Shown: positions 1 through 13,513, numbered from the stretch's first letter. The stretch: DNA of 64,000 bases from Lepidurus packardi (GCA_023053545.1 JAKZAN010000055.1:186001-250000); one strand, 5' to 3'. Numbers and translations: made by a program. The notes: generated by a model not told the origin, from the sequence alone.

Positions 1-149
1 AAGCATAGACGCTTTTAATTGCCTATATCACGCCCATTTCATACCCTAAGGTTCCTTTCCTACTTCTAATAGGAAGGGAGGCGATATTACCTTCGCACGT
101 TAAAGAAAACTTAAGAGTTATTCAACAATTCATTATAGATTATACAAAA

Positions 150-2420
150 ATGAGCACACAAACAGGGTTGCATTTCCGGATAAGTAAAATTTTCATTTTA
201 CTTTTCTTTGCAAGTAATTTTATCTTCGGTCAAACACCAATCATTGCATCTTTTTCACCAAAGAGCGGTGTCATTGGATCTACGGTGGCTATAAACGGAA
301 CAGGATTTAATACAAATGCTGCCAACAATGTTGTTTATTTCGACGGCGTAACCGCACCAGTCACGGCAGCAACTGCGACCTCTTTAACTGTGACTGTACC
401 TTACGGCACAACGGGTTTTTCTAAAATAAAAGTTCTTAATACCGCAACTGGTGCGGCGTACGCCAACGGAGGATTTACTACCACATTTCATAACGGAGGA
501 TTTGGAAATGGCGACTATAACTTCGGCACGGGAACATTTAATAATGCTGTAACTTTTACTACAGGCGCATCATGGCAAACTACAGCTGATTCAAAGTCCA
601 TTAGCTTATTGATCGATTATAACAACGATGGCTTCCCAGACTACACGAGCATTTCAAATGCTTCGTCGAGCATTTTTGTATATAGAAATATGACTACTAC
701 TCCGGGCAGCGTGGTATCAGCCAGCACCTTTTCTTCTACCGCAGTAACGCTAACGGCAACAACTACACCAGCTGCCATTTATTCAGAAGACATTAATGGC
801 GACGGAAAAATGGACATCGTAGCGCCGACAGGAAGTTCGGTAGACATATTCATTAACACATCTTCAGGGAGCACCATTAGTTTTGCGGCTAAACAGACCT
901 TTACATTTGCCTGCTCCAATAGAGTTCGCTTTGCTGACATCAACAATGATGGTTTATTGGATGTTGTTAGCTATTCAGGAACAGCTATTAGATATATTTT
1001 GAACACGGGCGCACTTGGTTCAGGAACAGTGAATTTCGGCACAACAATTTCAGTCACTACTGCAGTGGGTCCTTTAGATGTCGAGATTGCGGATTTAAAC
1101 AATGATGGAATTTTGGACTTATTGTTTACAAGCAGTGGTGGTTATTCTATTTCTTTGGGTACCGGTTCGGGATTTGGAACATTTGCAGCAACTTCTGCAT
1201 CTTTTTCTTCAGGAAATATTGTAAGTGGTGACTTTGATAATGACGGCGACATTGATTTTGTTGTTAAAGCATCTACTAGCTCCATCAATTATTTTACCAA
1301 CAATGGATCGGGTGTCTTTACAAGCGCAAGTGCTTCCGTTGGAAGTGCTTCAGGAATTCTGAACGGTTTTGAAGTTGCTAATTTTAATGGAGATGGATTT
1401 CCAGAAATCTTTTCTTCTAATGCAAATTCTGGCGCTTATGTTGCTATCTTCAACAATACAACTTCGAATAACACACTTAGTTTTGCTGCTTCAACGAATG
1501 CATTTTCTGCTTCAAATCCTATGGGGCTAAAAGGCGCAGATGTCAATGGCGATGGAAGACCTGATATCGTTGCTCCGGGATATTACAACACAAGCTATTA
1601 TGTAAATCAGAACATAATTGGTGTTCCAACGATTTCATCATTCACGCCCGCTTCCGGAAGCCAAGGAACTTCCATAACCATAACAGGAACTTATTTTACG
1701 GGCGCAACCGACGTAAGAATTAATGGCGTTTCAGTTAGCTCTTTCACGGTTAACAGTCCAACTTCAATCACAGCTATTGCTCCAACGAGCACAACAGGAA
1801 CGATTCAAGTACTAACTTCCGGAGGTACGGCAACGAGCGGATCCGATTTTACTTATGTGCCAACAATATTAACGACAAGAACTAATTTAGTCACGACGTT
1901 TCTAGGTTGTGTCGGAACGGCGAGTCCAGCGCAAACTTTTACAGTGTCTGGAACGTTTCTAACAAATGATATTTTAATCACCTCCAACGAAAACACATTA
2001 ATTGAATTTTCTACAGATGGAATTACGTATAGCGGTAGCTTGACTTTAGCAAGAACGGGGCAGTCTGTTCCGCAAACCACAATTAATGTAAGACTAAAAT
2101 CAAGCGCAAGCGCACTATCGACAATTAGCAGAACTGTAACTATTTCTTCGACAGGAGCAACATCGGTTACTTTTTCATTTAACAGAACCGTTAATCCAGT
2201 GCCATCTATTACAATAGCGCCGGTTTACGCCATAACACCCCAAGATACCTCATTCAATATTCCATTTTCAACAGTAGCCGTATCGCCTACTTTGTACTCA
2301 GTAACGGCTGGAACTAATGCGCTGCCTAATTTTACAGCCGTAACTAACGCGACATTTTCGGGGACATCAGGACTATTAAACGTGCCAATTCCTGTTGGTG
2401 CACCAAACGGTTTTTTATGA
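150..2420 (+). CDS. N-terminal part of a giant exported FG-GAP/IPT surface protein, frame ends early
   Basis: This is probably the first 756 residues of a single cell-surface protein that continues in the next frame. A hydrophobic signal peptide (about residues 10-28, ending before QTP) is followed by an IPT/TIG immunoglobulin-like domain (about 30-110). A long FG-GAP/VCBS-like region with repeated DxNxDGxxD calcium-binding loops follows (for example DINGDGKMD and DLNNDGILD), then a second IPT domain (about 490-570). The reading frame closes with TGA at 2418, directly after a run of six T at 2411-2416. The overlapping downstream frame continues the same domain pattern without a gap, and one T fewer would join them. 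No signal peptide exists at the start of the downstream frame. The interruption is therefore a real frameshift, a phase-variable tract or a sequencing error. ATG at 150 is the only good start before the signal peptide. Confidence 0.8.
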   Translation: MSTQTGLHFRISKIFILLFFASNFIFGQTPIIASFSPKSGVIGSTVAINGTGFNTNAANNVVYFDGVTAPVTAATATSLTVTVPYGTTGFSKIKVLNTATGAAYANGGFTTTFHNGGFGNGDYNFGTGTFNNAVTFTTGASWQTTADSKSISLLIDYNNDGFPDYTSISNASSSIFVYRNMTTTPGSVVSASTFSSTAVTLTATTTPAAIYSEDINGDGKMDIVAPTGSSVDIFINTSSGSTISFAAKQTFTFACSNRVRFADINNDGLLDVVSYSGTAIRYILNTGALGSGTVNFGTTISVTTAVGPLDVEIADLNNDGILDLLFTSSGGYSISLGTGSGFGTFAATSASFSSGNIVSGDFDNDGDIDFVVKASTSSINYFTNNGSGVFTSASASVGSASGILNGFEVANFNGDGFPEIFSSNANSGAYVAIFNNTTSNNTLSFAASTNAFSASNPMGLKGADVNGDGRPDIVAPGYYNTSYYVNQNIIGVPTISSFTPASGSQGTSITITGTYFTGATDVRINGVSVSSFTVNSPTSITAIAPTSTTGTIQVLTSGGTATSGSDFTYVPTILTTRTNLVTTFLGCVGTASPAQTFTVSGTFLTNDILITSNENTLIEFSTDGITYSGSLTLARTGQSVPQTTINVRLKSSASALSTISRTVTISSTGATSVTFSFNRTVNPVPSITIAPVYAITPQDTSFNIPFSTVAVSPTLYSVTAGTNALPNFTAVTNATFSGTSGLLNVPIPVGAPNGFL

Positions 2421-5400
2421 TTTTCTATTAACTGTGGGCAATGCAACTACGGGCTGTTCGAGCGGCAGTTATAATGTTCAAGTTGCAATAGGACCAGCAC
2501 AGCCAAGGATTACTTCGCTATCGCCTATGAGTGGCGCAGTGGGATCTTCAATCACCATAACAGGAAACAATTTTGCAAATGGCACGGCAAATAACATCGT
2601 ATATTTTGAAGGTGTTAGAGCGGTAATCACGCAGGCAACCGCGACCAGTTTAACGGTAACGGTACCTACGGGCACCTCCGGTTTTTCGGATATTAGCGTA
2701 TTAAACCTAAACACACAACTTACCGGACAATCAAACGTGAAGTTCACGACCACGTTCTACAACATAGGTTTCACGAATTTTAATGCTGGCGTGGCTTGGG
2801 GCCCTAATATAAATTTTACAGCGCCAACTAGTGCATACAGCAATTTTGGTAATGATCTTAAAAGCCCGAATCTTTATGCGGATTTTAATTTAGACGGAAA
2901 ACCAGACTATATCCATGTAGGAGCAACAGCTACCATTGTGGCTCCCAATACATCAACTGTTGGAAATATCTCATTTGGAACACCATTAGAATTATCAAAT
3001 GGTGGCTCTGGCGTACAGGTTGCCGATTTGAACAATGACGGCCTACTTGATCTAGCTGTTTTCAGCTCATCATTTGTTTACATTTACCAAAATATATCAA
3101 CAGCTGGAGGCGCAATAACTTTTGACAATCCAATTACGATTATATTTACGTCGTCAATTAATAGAATACACTTTAAGGACATGAATTTGGATGGAAAATT
3201 GGACTTAATGGGTTCAAGTGGCAGCTCGATAGCCTATCGATTGAACACTTCAACTTCAACAATAAGTTTTAGTTCCAGTACAATCAGTGCAGTTCCAGCA
3301 GCTTCTATCTTAGACTTTGGTGTTGTTGACTTCGACAACAATGGGCAGCCGGATATTTTGGCGATACACAGCACAGGATATAGTATAAAATACAACAATG
3401 ACCCATTCTCAGCCGTGGTTTCTTCATCAAACTCGGCAAATAACCTAGAAATAGGAGATTACAATAAAGATGGATTTCTCGATTTTGCAATAAATCTTAA
3501 TGGTTTTAGTTATAAAGTTTTTCAAAATTCTGGTGCCAATACATTTACGGAGCTTACAGTGAGCATGAATGCTTCTTCCGGATTAGCACGAGCAATACGC
3601 ATGGCTGAAATGAGCGGAAACGACCTGCCTGATCTCATAGGCTGTGAGTTTAACTCCGGCCGAACGTACCAGATCGTCAACAACACTTCAACGTCAAGCA
3701 TCGCTTTTGATGCTGCAACAAAAATGTTTTGGTCCGGTTCGGCGAACAATTTGAATTTAACAGTTAACGATGTCGATGGTGACGGACGTTCAGACCTAAC
3801 TTCTTTTTCTTCAGCATTTTATACTGTCAATAGAAATATCATCGGGATACCAACCATCACGAGTTTTACGCCTACCGCAGGATTTTCTGGAAATACGATT
3901 ACAATTACAGGAACGTATCTACTTAACGCGACTTCAGTGACCGTTGGCGGGATACCTGTTACATCATTTACTGTAAACAGCGCAACTTCAATTTCGATTG
4001 TTCTTGCTTCTGGCGCAACAGGGCCGATTCAAGTAGTTACCCCGGGAGGTACAGCAACTAGTAGTACAAATTTCACTTTTACACCCGTAATTGTACGAAC
4101 AAGTACAATGACTGCATTTTCAAAGTGTCCTGGATTGGCCTCTGCATCGCAAACCTTCACTGTTTCAGGTTCGAATCTATCAGGAAGTATTTCACTTTTA
4201 GCGCTAGCAGGCTATGAATATTCATTGGATGACATTACCTATTCAAGCACGTTGAGCATTCCACAAGTTTCTGGCACAGTAAACACAACCACGATCTACG
4301 TCCGGTTAACGGCAACAAGCACTGGCAGTCCTGGTGGCGCGATCAATATCATTTCAAGCGGCGCAAGCTCGCAAAGCATAAATGTGAGTGGAACCGTAAG
4401 CAATGCAACAGTAATTAATACGCATCCTTCTACCAATGCTGTTTCAGTTTGCCAAAGCATTTCGATTAGTGCTTTATCAGTCGCAGCTACTGGCAGTGGC
4501 TTAACCTATCAATGGTATTCTAATAGTGCTGCGTCTAATAGCGGGGGCATTTTAATTTCTGGCGCAACGCTAACAAATTATACACCTGTAAATACCAGCG
4601 CTTCTTCTTCATATTTTTATTGCATCGTTACAGGTGCTTGTGGAAGCATCTCGAGCAACGTGTCTGGTTTAATTACGGTCTTTGCAACACCCGTAGCTGG
4701 AACTGCAAGCGCTTCTTCAACATCAATTTGCAGCGGTAACAACTCAACATTGACCCTTTCTGGATATGCCGGCACGGTACAATGGCAATCGTCTGCAAAC
4801 AACAGTACTTGGACAAATATTGCAGGTGCAACGAGCGACACCTACACAACGCCAAATTTATCGTCAACGACTTATTATCGTGCGGTAGTATCAAGCGGAA
4901 ACTGCACAACCGCAATTAGCAATACTATTACAATTAACATTATAACCAATCAAATCTTTGGAAATGCACTAGCGCTGAATGGCGTTGGTACTATTTCATT
5001 AGGCAATCAAACTGCCGCGGCTGTATCAGCTAACTTCACAATTGAAGCTTGGGTAAACGTTCCCGCAACAGCATCTAGTATTTTGACAATTCTTTCAAAC
5101 AGTCCTGCGCCAAATTCTATGCCTGGTTTTAAATTTGGTGTGAATTCATGGAACAGTACCGATGGAAAAATTATATTAGAAGGTATGGGGGCTAACAATG
5201 GTTCTGCATTCTCTGCCCTAGGAATACAAAAAAATGTCTGGCAGCACGTTGCCGCAGTTGTCAATGGAAACGCCGTTACGTTCTATATTAATGGTGTGTT
5301 AGCAGGAACAGACACGAGGGCTTTTCAAGCTACATCTAGTTATCCTTTAACGATTGGCGCCTTTTCAGACGGGCAATATAAATTTATTGGTACGCTTGAT

Positions 5401-8400
5401 GAAGTACGCTTGTGGAACATTTCTAGAAGTCAACAAGATATTATTGCTACGATGAACAGCCCTTTGGCTGGAAATGAAGCAGGACTTGTTACTTATTTCA
5501 ATTTTAATATTGGTGTTCCAGCGGGTAACAACACTGCTATAACCACAATAGTTGACAATGGACCTAATGCTTTTTCAGGATCATTAAATCCTATAACAAG
5601 AACTGGAACGGCATCGAATTTCGTATTAAATAGCAATGGCCCTAGCATTAGCGGAAGTGCTGTTTGCGTAAATTCGACAATTACATTATCACATTCGCAA
5701 CCAAACGGTACATGGAGTTCAGCAACAAATAGTGTGGCAACTATTGATGCGTCTACTGGTATTACAACAGGTATTTCAGCAGGCACATCGGTAATTAGCT
5801 ACAGCTACACATTTAACGGCTGTTCATTTACCGACAATTACACCCTAACTGTAAACGCGACACCGGCAGCACCAGTGGCAACAGCTACAATCAATTATTG
5901 TCAAGGTGCAGTTGCAACTGCCTTAACAGCAACCGCGACGTCTGGCAATAGCCTGCAATGGTATACAGTATCAACAGGCGGAACCGCCACTACTACGGCT
6001 ATAACACCCACAACTACAACGGTTGGCAGTACGATTTTTTATGTAAGTCAGCGAAATAACACAACATCATGTGAAAGTCCACGTACGGCAATTACAGTTA
6101 ACGTTAATGCGCTGCCAGTTGTACCAACGATTAGCGTCAGCGGAAACACAGCATTTTGTGCAGGAACCACTGTAACACTATCGGTTCAAGACCCCGGCAA
6201 TGTTAGCATACAATGGCGAAGAGACGGGGTTAACATTACCGGCGCAACAGCCGCAACATACACCGCAAATGCGATCGGGTCGTATACTGTAATTTTCACT
6301 ACAGCTCAAGGTTGTGCCGCTACTTCTGCCGCAACGATCCTGACAAACGGAACGCCAGCAACCCCTGCTGTAAGCACGACTTCGGTCACCTATTGCTCAG
6401 GTGCAACAGCAACGCCATTAGTGGCCACACCGTCAACTGGTAATACATTGCAATGGTATACCGTTTCGACAGGCGGAGTTGCGTCGACTACCGCACCCAC
6501 TCCAAGTACAAGCACAGCTGGTACTACAATTTTTTATGTAAGCCAATTAAACACAACCACAACTTGCGAAAGCACAAGAGTAGCGATTTCTGTAGTAGTT
6601 AATGCAGCGCCTGCAGCGCCAGTTACAACAACAACAGTTAACTACTGCCAGGGCGCAACGGCAACTGCGCTAACAGCAACTGCCTTGATGGGCCATATGC
6701 TTCAGTGGTATACTGTTCCAACGGGAGGAACTCCAACAGCAACGGGGCCAATACCTCTAACGACAACTGTGGGATCCACAATATTCTACGTAAGCCAAAG
6801 CAACAACACGACCTCTTGTGAGGGCGCACGCACAGCAATCACGGTTAACGTAGTTGCTGACCCGACAATATCAGGCATTCAAAATATGACAGTTGGTGGT
6901 GCTACCTTGCAGGTTACTGGTTCAGGAACGCCAAGCCTTAGCACACCGTATGTTTCCACTAATACTGCCGTGGCGACCATCACCAATTCAGGATTAATTA
7001 CAGCAGTTGGGGGCGGAAATACAACAATTACCTACTTCAACGAAGCAGGTTGTTCTGTAAGCCGAACTATACGTGTGGTCGATTGTGCAAATCCGTTTGC
7101 CAATGCGCTTCGATTTGATGGCGTTGATGACCATGTAATTGTTGGAAACGTAATCCAAAACCTCACAGCATACACAGCAGAGGCGTGGGTATTCTGGCGC
7201 GGTTCTACACAAGATTTTTCTGAAATATTGACTAAAGACTTGATTTCTGCGTTCGCGATTACCCGCGACAACAAGCTTCATGCGAACTTCGGAAACGGAA
7301 CCATTTGGACAGGCGAAGTTAACTCCACTGGAACTATCCCGCTGAACACTTGGACACACCTAGCTGTCACACGAAGTATTTCTGGAAACGTAAAGCTATT
7401 CATAAATGGCAAACAAGACGCTTCTACGACAATTAATACGTCCACTGGCCAAAACACCGCTCCGCGAGTAATTGGCGGAAAGATATCTTCAGCAATATTG
7501 TTTGGCGCTTTGCCAGGAACACTTGACGAAGTAAGGCTTTGGAATATAGAACGGACGCCATCGGAAATCGCGGCAAGCCTTTCAACCGAACTTACCGGCA
7601 CTGAAGCGGGCTTAGTTGCCTATTACGACTTCAACCAAGGAGTTGCAGGTGGAAACAACACAGCAATCTCAGCTGCGATTGATAAAACTGCGAATGGCTT
7701 TAACGGTACTTTGACAAACTTTAGCAAAACAGGTACATTATCGAACTTTATTCTCAGTACAATTGGTAATTTCTCAATCGTGGGTCCTTCCACAATTTGC
7801 CCAAACACAACAAGTCAATACAGTAACACTATCCCAACCGGGACATGGTCTCTTTCTAATGGATCAGCTGCTACAGTAAATAGCTCGGGTCTAATTACGT
7901 CTGCAAATGGTGAAGGCATGACACTTTCTTATGTTTACCAATTGAATGGATGCTCGTTTACGTCAACGTCATCAGTTGTTGTACAACCAACAGCTATTAC
8001 GAGTCAGCCTTCATCGAGTGTGCAAAATATTTGTATAAACGGGACGACATCGCCGCTGTCAGTAACGGCAACAGGAATTTCGCCAACATATCAATGGTAT
8101 CGCAATAATACTGCTTCAACATCAGGTGGCACACTAATTTCTGGGGCCACACTTGCGACCTATACGCCACCGTCCAATAATCCAGGCACAAACTATTACT
8201 ATTGTGTTGTATCAGGCACGTGTGCTTCCCTCATTACAAGTAATATTTCAGGTGCAGTGACCATTTCTCCTTTATCGGTGTCAGGCACCATTACAGGAAT
8301 TTCGACAATATGTTCTGGAACAAGCACTACGCTAACGCTAAGCGGATCTTCGGGATCAATTCAGTGGCAAGAATCGATAAATACGGTATGGACCAATATT

Positions 8401-11400
8401 GCTGGAGCAACAGCGTCGACATACACAACGCCATCATTAACACAAACAGCTTTGTATCGAGCTGTGGTGACCAATGGTGCTTGTTCATCGGCAAATGCTA
8501 CACCAATAGTGGTTTCGGTAAATCAAAACCCAACTATTTTCGGCGCTTCATCGGTAGGCACAGGTGAATCCATTACTTTAGCTGCCACAACATCTCCAGC
8601 AACGAATAATGCATGGATTTCTTCAAATCCATTAGTCGCAACGGTTTCAAATAATGGCGTTGTGAATGGGCTTAGCTTAGGTTCAACTACAATTACTTAC
8701 AACAATAACAATGGTTGCACAAGCAGCAGCATTGTCACAGTCGTTACAGGAACCACCTTAACGCCAATACTGACGCTTCCATCAACTAATACTTCGGGTG
8801 CAACAACCTTAAGTTTTAGTTATACACTACCAGAAACGCCATTAGCGAATTCTGTAGCGCTAATTTTTACTCCAGTTAGCGGCGGAACACCAATAGTTTG
8901 GAACATGACTAATGCTGTTTCGGCAAGTTTCTCCTATGTGGTAACTAGCAATCCTTTAACGATTCCAAATGTTGTTTCGGGATCTGCATTAGGTTTCACA
9001 ACATACAATGTAACATTGGCTTATCAAGATGCTTTTGCAAACCCAACTGCAACTGCAACAAACACAAATATTCAAACGTTAGCACCGCCTCAAATTAGTT
9101 TCGCGAGCAGCAGCGTCATGGGTGTTGTTAATGTTCCATTAAGCATTCAAACAATCAATAATGGTGGCGCCATGGCAACATACACCGCAACCACAACCTT
9201 GCCAAGCGGACTTATTTTGAACAGCAATACTGGCTTAATATCTGGAACGCCGCTTGCCACAAGTTCAGCTGTTCTATACACTATCACGGCTACCAATGCG
9301 GCGGGATCTAGCACAGCAACATTCACGCTATTTGTGGATGCCGATTCAGATTCAGATTCAATTGGTGATTCAGTCGATACAGATATTGATGGAGATGGTG
9401 TTTCAAATACACAAGAAGCAGCAGATGGAACAAACCCATTGCTGCCATGCTCATACCTTCCAGCAAGTCAAATATTCAGTAACATAGCAGCGTCTTGGTT
9501 CTTACTTGATTGCGACGGCGATGGCACTTCAAACGGACAAGATTCAGATCCGTTAGATGGCTGTATTGGCTATACGGCTTCAAATGCAAGTACGGCTTGG
9601 ATGGCGCTTGACTGCGACGGCGACGGTATTCTGAATGGTGTTGATAGCTGCCCAAGCATCGTCAACACTGCCATAACTATGCAGCCAAGTAACCTATCTG
9701 TTGATGTTTGCCCTGGTACTATTCCAGATGCGATTACAGTAAATGCAGTTGGTTCACAATTAACCTATCAATGGTATGCAAATACTTCTAATGCTAATAC
9801 AGGAGGTGTACTAATTCCAAACGCTACATCATCTACCTATATACCAAGTAATAATTTGGTTGGTCCTCGATATTATTATGTTGTGGTGACCGGTGGCTGC
9901 GGTTCTGTAACCTCAAATGCTACAGGAGCCATTACAATTAGAGATATAATTCCTCCAGTAGTAACCTGCATTCCTTGGATCATAGATTATAATGGATATG
10001 CTGGCGGATATCACCTATTGAGTGGTTATGTCGCAAATGCTTCTGACAATTGTGGCATTGCATCAATCGAAATGGTTAGAGATGATAATAATGATGGCAT
10101 TGCAGATGGCCTTTGGAATGACCGAATAGTTTACGGTTGTGCAGATGTTGGCATTCGCTATTATTTAATTCGCGCTACAGACCTTTCTGGAAACGTTTCA
10201 TTCTGCTCTAACACCGTAACAATTTTAGACAATAACTTGCCTACTGTTTTGACACAATCCATAACGGTCCAATTGAATCCGAATGGAATTACGAGCATTA
10301 CCGCAAGTATGATTAATAATGGATCAGCAGACGATTGCGGAATTTCGACCATAACCGTAAATCCATCAAGCTTCACTTGTGCCAATGTGGGTGCCAATAC
10401 CGTAACATTAACCGTGACAGATGTGCATGGAAATGTAAACACAGGAACTGCAATCGTAACGGTTGAAGATACTGTTTTGCCAACGGTTCTGACGCAGCCT
10501 ATTACCGTGCAATTGGACAACAACGGAAACGCATCAATTGTAGCTACGCAAATCAACAACGGATCTACAGACAATTGCGGAATTTCGACCATAACCGTAA
10601 ATCCATCAAGTTTCACTTGTGCCAATGTGGGTGCCAATACCGTAATATTAACCGTGACAGATGTACATGGAAATGTAAACACAGAAACGGCAATCGTAAC
10701 GGTTGAAGATACTGTTTTGCCAACGGTTCTTACACAGCCTATTACCGTGCAATTGGACAACAACGGAAACGCATCAATTGTAGCTGCGCAAATCAACAAC
10801 GGATCTACAGACAATTGCGGAATTTCGACCATAACCGTAAGTCCATCAAGCTTCACTTGTGCCAATGTGGGTGCCAATACCGTAACATTAACCGTGACAG
10901 ATGTACATGGAAATGTAAACACAGGAACGGCAACAGTAACGATTGAAGATTCTGTCTTGCCAGCAGTTGTTACACAGCCTATTACCGTGCAATTGGACAA
11001 CAACGGAAACGCATCAATTGTAGCTGCACAAATCAACAATGGATCTACAGACAATTGCGGAATTTCGACCATAACCGTAAGTCCATCAAGCTTCACTTGT
11101 GCCAATGTGGGTGCCAATACCGTAACATTAACCGTGACAGATGTGCATGGAAATGTAAACACAGGAACGGCAATCGTAACGGTTGAAGATACTGTTTTGC
11201 CAACGGTTCTTACGCAAGCGCTAACAGTCTATTTAGATGCAGCGGGAACTACCTCAATAACAGCATCAAACATAAACATCGGATCCTTCGATAACTGTGG
11301 CATCGCAAACATTTCTGTTAGTCCATCGAGCTTTACTTGTGCCAATATTGGTACCAATACCGTAACATTAACAGTAACGGACGTTCACGGAAATGTAAAT

Positions 11401-11976
11401 TCAGCAACAGCTGTTGTTACAGTTGCATTTGATTCTGCTACGGGCGACAACGATTTAGACGGCATTCCAGATAATTGTGACGATGACGATGACAACGATG
11501 GCATTTTAGATACCGACGACAATTGCCCATTAACGGCAAATCCAGACCAACTTGATACCGATGGCGACGGAGTGGGCGATAGCTGTGATGATGATGATGA
11601 CAACGATGGGATAGCAGATATTTATGATAACTGTAGCCTAACCTACAACCCGTTTCAAGAAGACCGAGACAATAATGGTGTTGGGGATGTGTGCGACACG
11701 ATTGCGATAAATGTAACCGAAGCAGTGACGCCAAATGGCGACGGCACAAACGACACTTGGATCATATACAACATTGAAAATCATCCAAATAATGTCGTGA
11801 AAGTATACAACCGTTGGGGTGATGTTGTGTTTTACGCTAGAAACTATCGCAATGATTGGGGTGCAACCCACAGCAATCAAGGAAAAGAACTGCCAAATGG
11901 TTCTTACTATTACCAAATTGATTTGGATGGCAACGGTACTTCAGAAAAAGACGGCTGGATCTACATCACTAAATAA
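2395..11976 (+). CDS. Giant modular T9SS type B surface protein (continuation of the preceding frame)
   Basis: This frame of 3193 residues has no signal peptide and opens at a TTG inside the preceding gene, so it is best read as the rest of that protein (about 3,940 residues in all). Modules in order, by rough nucleotide position, are: IPT (2500-2750), FG-GAP repeats (2850-3820), IPT (3840-4075), Ig-like repeats (4085-4940), a LamG/concanavalin-like domain (4960-5480), Ig-like and Big2-like repeats (5640-7080), a second LamG domain (7090-7640), more Ig-like repeats (7780-8740), a putative cadherin-like Ig domain (9090-9330), thrombospondin type 3 calcium repeats (9340-9660), five HYR-like repeats (10237-11436) and more type 3 repeats (11440-11700). 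It ends in a T9SS type B (gliding-motility-associated) sorting domain with [15 protein letters not shown] and LPNGSYYY motifs. Family knowledge predicts export by T9SS and surface display. An adhesin role is inference. Confidence 0.88.
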   Translation: MVHQTVFYDFLLTVGNATTGCSSGSYNVQVAIGPAQPRITSLSPMSGAVGSSITITGNNFANGTANNIVYFEGVRAVITQATATSLTVTVPTGTSGFSDISVLNLNTQLTGQSNVKFTTTFYNIGFTNFNAGVAWGPNINFTAPTSAYSNFGNDLKSPNLYADFNLDGKPDYIHVGATATIVAPNTSTVGNISFGTPLELSNGGSGVQVADLNNDGLLDLAVFSSSFVYIYQNISTAGGAITFDNPITIIFTSSINRIHFKDMNLDGKLDLMGSSGSSIAYRLNTSTSTISFSSSTISAVPAASILDFGVVDFDNNGQPDILAIHSTGYSIKYNNDPFSAVVSSSNSANNLEIGDYNKDGFLDFAINLNGFSYKVFQNSGANTFTELTVSMNASSGLARAIRMAEMSGNDLPDLIGCEFNSGRTYQIVNNTSTSSIAFDAATKMFWSGSANNLNLTVNDVDGDGRSDLTSFSSAFYTVNRNIIGIPTITSFTPTAGFSGNTITITGTYLLNATSVTVGGIPVTSFTVNSATSISIVLASGATGPIQVVTPGGTATSSTNFTFTPVIVRTSTMTAFSKCPGLASASQTFTVSGSNLSGSISLLALAGYEYSLDDITYSSTLSIPQVSGTVNTTTIYVRLTATSTGSPGGAINIISSGASSQSINVSGTVSNATVINTHPSTNAVSVCQSISISALSVAATGSGLTYQWYSNSAASNSGGILISGATLTNYTPVNTSASSSYFYCIVTGACGSISSNVSGLITVFATPVAGTASASSTSICSGNNSTLTLSGYAGTVQWQSSANNSTWTNIAGATSDTYTTPNLSSTTYYRAVVSSGNCTTAISNTITINIITNQIFGNALALNGVGTISLGNQTAAAVSANFTIEAWVNVPATASSILTILSNSPAPNSMPGFKFGVNSWNSTDGKIILEGMGANNGSAFSALGIQKNVWQHVAAVVNGNAVTFYINGVLAGTDTRAFQATSSYPLTIGAFSDGQYKFIGTLDEVRLWNISRSQQDIIATMNSPLAGNEAGLVTYFNFNIGVPAGNNTAITTIVDNGPNAFSGSLNPITRTGTASNFVLNSNGPSISGSAVCVNSTITLSHSQPNGTWSSATNSVATIDASTGITTGISAGTSVISYSYTFNGCSFTDNYTLTVNATPAAPVATATINYCQGAVATALTATATSGNSLQWYTVSTGGTATTTAITPTTTTVGSTIFYVSQRNNTTSCESPRTAITVNVNALPVVPTISVSGNTAFCAGTTVTLSVQDPGNVSIQWRRDGVNITGATAATYTANAIGSYTVIFTTAQGCAATSAATILTNGTPATPAVSTTSVTYCSGATATPLVATPSTGNTLQWYTVSTGGVASTTAPTPSTSTAGTTIFYVSQLNTTTTCESTRVAISVVVNAAPAAPVTTTTVNYCQGATATALTATALMGHMLQWYTVPTGGTPTATGPIPLTTTVGSTIFYVSQSNNTTSCEGARTAITVNVVADPTISGIQNMTVGGATLQVTGSGTPSLSTPYVSTNTAVATITNSGLITAVGGGNTTITYFNEAGCSVSRTIRVVDCANPFANALRFDGVDDHVIVGNVIQNLTAYTAEAWVFWRGSTQDFSEILTKDLISAFAITRDNKLHANFGNGTIWTGEVNSTGTIPLNTWTHLAVTRSISGNVKLFINGKQDASTTINTSTGQNTAPRVIGGKISSAILFGALPGTLDEVRLWNIERTPSEIAASLSTELTGTEAGLVAYYDFNQGVAGGNNTAISAAIDKTANGFNGTLTNFSKTGTLSNFILSTIGNFSIVGPSTICPNTTSQYSNTIPTGTWSLSNGSAATVNSSGLITSANGEGMTLSYVYQLNGCSFTSTSSVVVQPTAITSQPSSSVQNICINGTTSPLSVTATGISPTYQWYRNNTASTSGGTLISGATLATYTPPSNNPGTNYYYCVVSGTCASLITSNISGAVTISPLSVSGTITGISTICSGTSTTLTLSGSSGSIQWQESINTVWTNIAGATASTYTTPSLTQTALYRAVVTNGACSSANATPIVVSVNQNPTIFGASSVGTGESITLAATTSPATNNAWISSNPLVATVSNNGVVNGLSLGSTTITYNNNNGCTSSSIVTVVTGTTLTPILTLPSTNTSGATTLSFSYTLPETPLANSVALIFTPVSGGTPIVWNMTNAVSASFSYVVTSNPLTIPNVVSGSALGFTTYNVTLAYQDAFANPTATATNTNIQTLAPPQISFASSSVMGVVNVPLSIQTINNGGAMATYTATTTLPSGLILNSNTGLISGTPLATSSAVLYTITATNAAGSSTATFTLFVDADSDSDSIGDSVDTDIDGDGVSNTQEAADGTNPLLPCSYLPASQIFSNIAASWFLLDCDGDGTSNGQDSDPLDGCIGYTASNASTAWMALDCDGDGILNGVDSCPSIVNTAITMQPSNLSVDVCPGTIPDAITVNAVGSQLTYQWYANTSNANTGGVLIPNATSSTYIPSNNLVGPRYYYVVVTGGCGSVTSNATGAITIRDIIPPVVTCIPWIIDYNGYAGGYHLLSGYVANASDNCGIASIEMVRDDNNDGIADGLWNDRIVYGCADVGIRYYLIRATDLSGNVSFCSNTVTILDNNLPTVLTQSITVQLNPNGITSITASMINNGSADDCGISTITVNPSSFTCANVGANTVTLTVTDVHGNVNTGTAIVTVEDTVLPTVLTQPITVQLDNNGNASIVATQINNGSTDNCGISTITVNPSSFTCANVGANTVILTVTDVHGNVNTETAIVTVEDTVLPTVLTQPITVQLDNNGNASIVAAQINNGSTDNCGISTITVSPSSFTCANVGANTVTLTVTDVHGNVNTGTATVTIEDSVLPAVVTQPITVQLDNNGNASIVAAQINNGSTDNCGISTITVSPSSFTCANVGANTVTLTVTDVHGNVNTGTAIVTVEDTVLPTVLTQALTVYLDAAGTTSITASNINIGSFDNCGIANISVSPSSFTCANIGTNTVTLTVTDVHGNVNSATAVVTVAFDSATGDNDLDGIPDNCDDDDDNDGILDTDDNCPLTANPDQLDTDGDGVGDSCDDDDDNDGIADIYDNCSLTYNPFQEDRDNNGVGDVCDTIAINVTEAVTPNGDGTNDTWIIYNIENHPNNVVKVYNRWGDVVFYARNYRNDWGATHSNQGKELPNGSYYYQIDLDGNGTSEKDGWIYITK
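10237..11436 (+). repeat. Five tandem 240-bp HYR-like repeats inside the giant surface gene
   Basis: Five units begin at 10237, 10477, 10717, 10957 and 11197, exactly 240 bp apart. Each encodes about 80 residues beginning LPTVLTQ and containing DNCGIS and [17 protein letters not shown]. The middle three are almost identical at the nucleotide level, including synonymous positions, while the first and last have diverged. This pattern points to recent duplication or gene conversion in the middle of the array. Confidence 0.9.
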
Positions 11977-11993
11977 TCTTACAAGCACACAAA

Positions 11994-12878
11994 ATGAAAA
12001 ATATTCAATATTTCAGCTTCGCACTACTACTTCTAATTAGCGGTAGTGCGTTCGCCCAACAAGAGAGCATTATCACATTCTATAAAGACCACCTAAACCT
12101 CATAAATCCGGCTGCATTGAGTTTAGACGGCGAAACACGGTTTGCCTCATCCATCAGAAAACAATGGACAGGTGTGCAAGACTCGCCAGAAACACAAGCG
12201 TTTTCATTTATGACGCCTCTCGGGAAAAACGTGTCAATTGGCTTATCTGTAATCCGCGACCAAGTTTTCATCGAAAAACAGCTTTTTTCTACAATCGACT
12301 TTTCTTATAAAGTACGTTTAAATGCTGAGTTGGATTTATTTATGGGAATAAAAGCAGGCGGCAATAATTATGAAGTCAATACGGCTGGTTTGCAAACCTA
12401 TAACATCAATACTGATCCAAGCTTACAGCCCATTTCCCGATTTAATCCCAATGTGGGAGTTGGTTTCTATTTGAAACATGATGAATTTTACATCTCGGTT
12501 TCATCACCAAAATTACTCAATACTGAACGCGCAAAAAATGAAGATGGCTTCGCTTCTGCGGCTACAGATCGGGCGCATTATTATATTTCGGCTGGAAGAA
12601 CCATTAAGGTCTCGCCTACCCTTGATTTAGCACCGTCATTTTTACTGCGCTACGTTAACGGAGCGCCATTTTCGACAGATTACACCACAATGGCTACCAT
12701 AAACAAGACCTTCTATGCTGGATTAACATACAGAACAGACCGGACGCTTTCTGGTTTAACAAAATTTGATGTAACAAAAAACATCAAAATTGGCTATGCA
12801 TACGAATACTCATTGCGACAAAAAGCACTTGGCCGTGCGAATGGCTCGAACGAACTATACTTGCAATTTAAGTTTTAG
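11994..12878 (+). CDS. PorP/SprF family type IX secretion membrane protein
   Basis: This 294-residue protein has a signal peptide (MKNIQYFSFALLLLISGSAFAQ, cleaved before QE) and the layout of the PorP/SprF family. That layout is an early motif of the type FYKDHLNLINPAALS, then alternating amphipathic strands typical of an outer-membrane beta barrel, and an aromatic C-terminus (LYLQFKF). It starts 17 bases after the giant type B protein, so the two are almost certainly co-transcribed. In Flavobacterium, SprF-like proteins are needed for secretion or anchoring of cognate proteins with type B sorting domains such as SprB. The pairing suggests this protein serves the giant protein upstream. The start at 11994 is set by the signal peptide. 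The family assignment is firm and the partner assignment is inferred from position. Confidence 0.9.
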   Translation: MKNIQYFSFALLLLISGSAFAQQESIITFYKDHLNLINPAALSLDGETRFASSIRKQWTGVQDSPETQAFSFMTPLGKNVSIGLSVIRDQVFIEKQLFSTIDFSYKVRLNAELDLFMGIKAGGNNYEVNTAGLQTYNINTDPSLQPISRFNPNVGVGFYLKHDEFYISVSSPKLLNTERAKNEDGFASAATDRAHYYISAGRTIKVSPTLDLAPSFLLRYVNGAPFSTDYTTMATINKTFYAGLTYRTDRTLSGLTKFDVTKNIKIGYAYEYSLRQKALGRANGSNELYLQFKF

Positions 12879-12889
12879 AAATATTTAGA

Positions 12890-12916
12890 AACCGACTTTA
12901 ACAGTCGGTTTTTTTT
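12890..12916 (+). terminator. Rho-independent terminator after the PorP/SprF gene
   Basis: An 8-bp perfect stem (aaccgact / agtcggtt, 12890-12897 and 12903-12910) with a 5-base loop is followed by a run of T. It closes the giant protein/PorP operon. Confidence 0.85.
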
Positions 12917-12985
12917 ATAAACCTAAACCGCTAAATCAATTATATTTACCGCTAAAATTAAAGGAACCACCAAATAATTTTTTAG

Positions 12986-12993
12986 TATTTTTG
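12986..12993 (+). promoter_or_regulatory. Putative -7 promoter element (TATTTTTG) upstream of the lipoprotein gene
   Basis: The octamer matches the Bacteroidota -7 consensus TANNTTTG and lies 41 bases before the lipoprotein start. No clear -33 element was found at the usual spacing, so this is tentative. Confidence 0.45.
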
Positions 12994-13033
12994 ACACGTC
13001 AAATATTCCTGAATTGGAAGTTTGATTTAAAGC

Positions 13034-13513
13034 ATGAAAAAAAAATATACCTTATTATTTCTCTTTGCGTTAGCGCTTGGTTCGTGTCAGTTTTTAGAGC
13101 AACCTCCCACCAAGGAGGAATTGCTGCAAAAAGAACTCAAAACAATCAATTGGAAAGAAGTCGACGAATTTCCTTCGATAGCAACTTGCGACAATCTCAC
13201 GGATAAGTCCTTACGCCAACAGTGCTTTTTTGAATTTCTTACGCAAACAATCCAAACTAAATTAGACACAGATACCATAAAAGTTTTATACCCAAAACTC
13301 GACACCATTTCTGTTAAGGTTACTATATTTCCAAACGCTTCAATTAAATTCGAACCACTCTTCCCAAAAGATTCTACAACCTATGATGTGGTTAAAATTG
13401 ATTCTATTCTGCGAGCCCGACTTACAGATCTGCCCAAAATTAACCCTGCAATTAAGCGAGGCATTCCAGTCAAAACGCAATTTGTACTTCCGGTAATTTT
13501 AAAAATTGAATAA
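13034..13513 (+). CDS. Predicted lipoprotein of unknown function
   Basis: This 159-residue protein starts with a classic lipoprotein signal: a positively charged MKKK, a hydrophobic stretch and the lipobox LGSC, with the lipidated cysteine at residue 18. The mature part is a single small domain with two further cysteine-containing segments (ATCDNL and QQCFFEF) that could form a disulfide. Its C-terminal half ends in hydrophobic strands (FVLPVILKIE), which recalls TonB C-terminal-like folds, but I do not recognise the family. It lies 50 bases upstream of ruvC in the same direction and may share a transcript with ruvC and hemW. It is likely anchored in the inner or outer membrane facing the periplasm. 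Confidence 0.75.
   Translation: MKKKYTLLFLFALALGSCQFLEQPPTKEELLQKELKTINWKEVDEFPSIATCDNLTDKSLRQQCFFEFLTQTIQTKLDTDTIKVLYPKLDTISVKVTIFPNASIKFEPLFPKDSTTYDVVKIDSILRARLTDLPKINPAIKRGIPVKTQFVLPVILKIE

Noticed and set aside
2395-2420. Programmed ribosomal frameshift in the giant surface gene
   Set aside because: The shift needed is +1 at a T6 run before TGA. This lacks the known RF2-like signal or a convincing downstream structure, so slippage in DNA or a read error is simpler.
10161-11162. 333-codon open frame on the minus strand inside the HYR-like repeats
   Set aside because: It is antisense to clearly coding repeats and shows the same 80-residue period. The open frame is a by-product of the repeated codon pattern, with no recognisable protein features.
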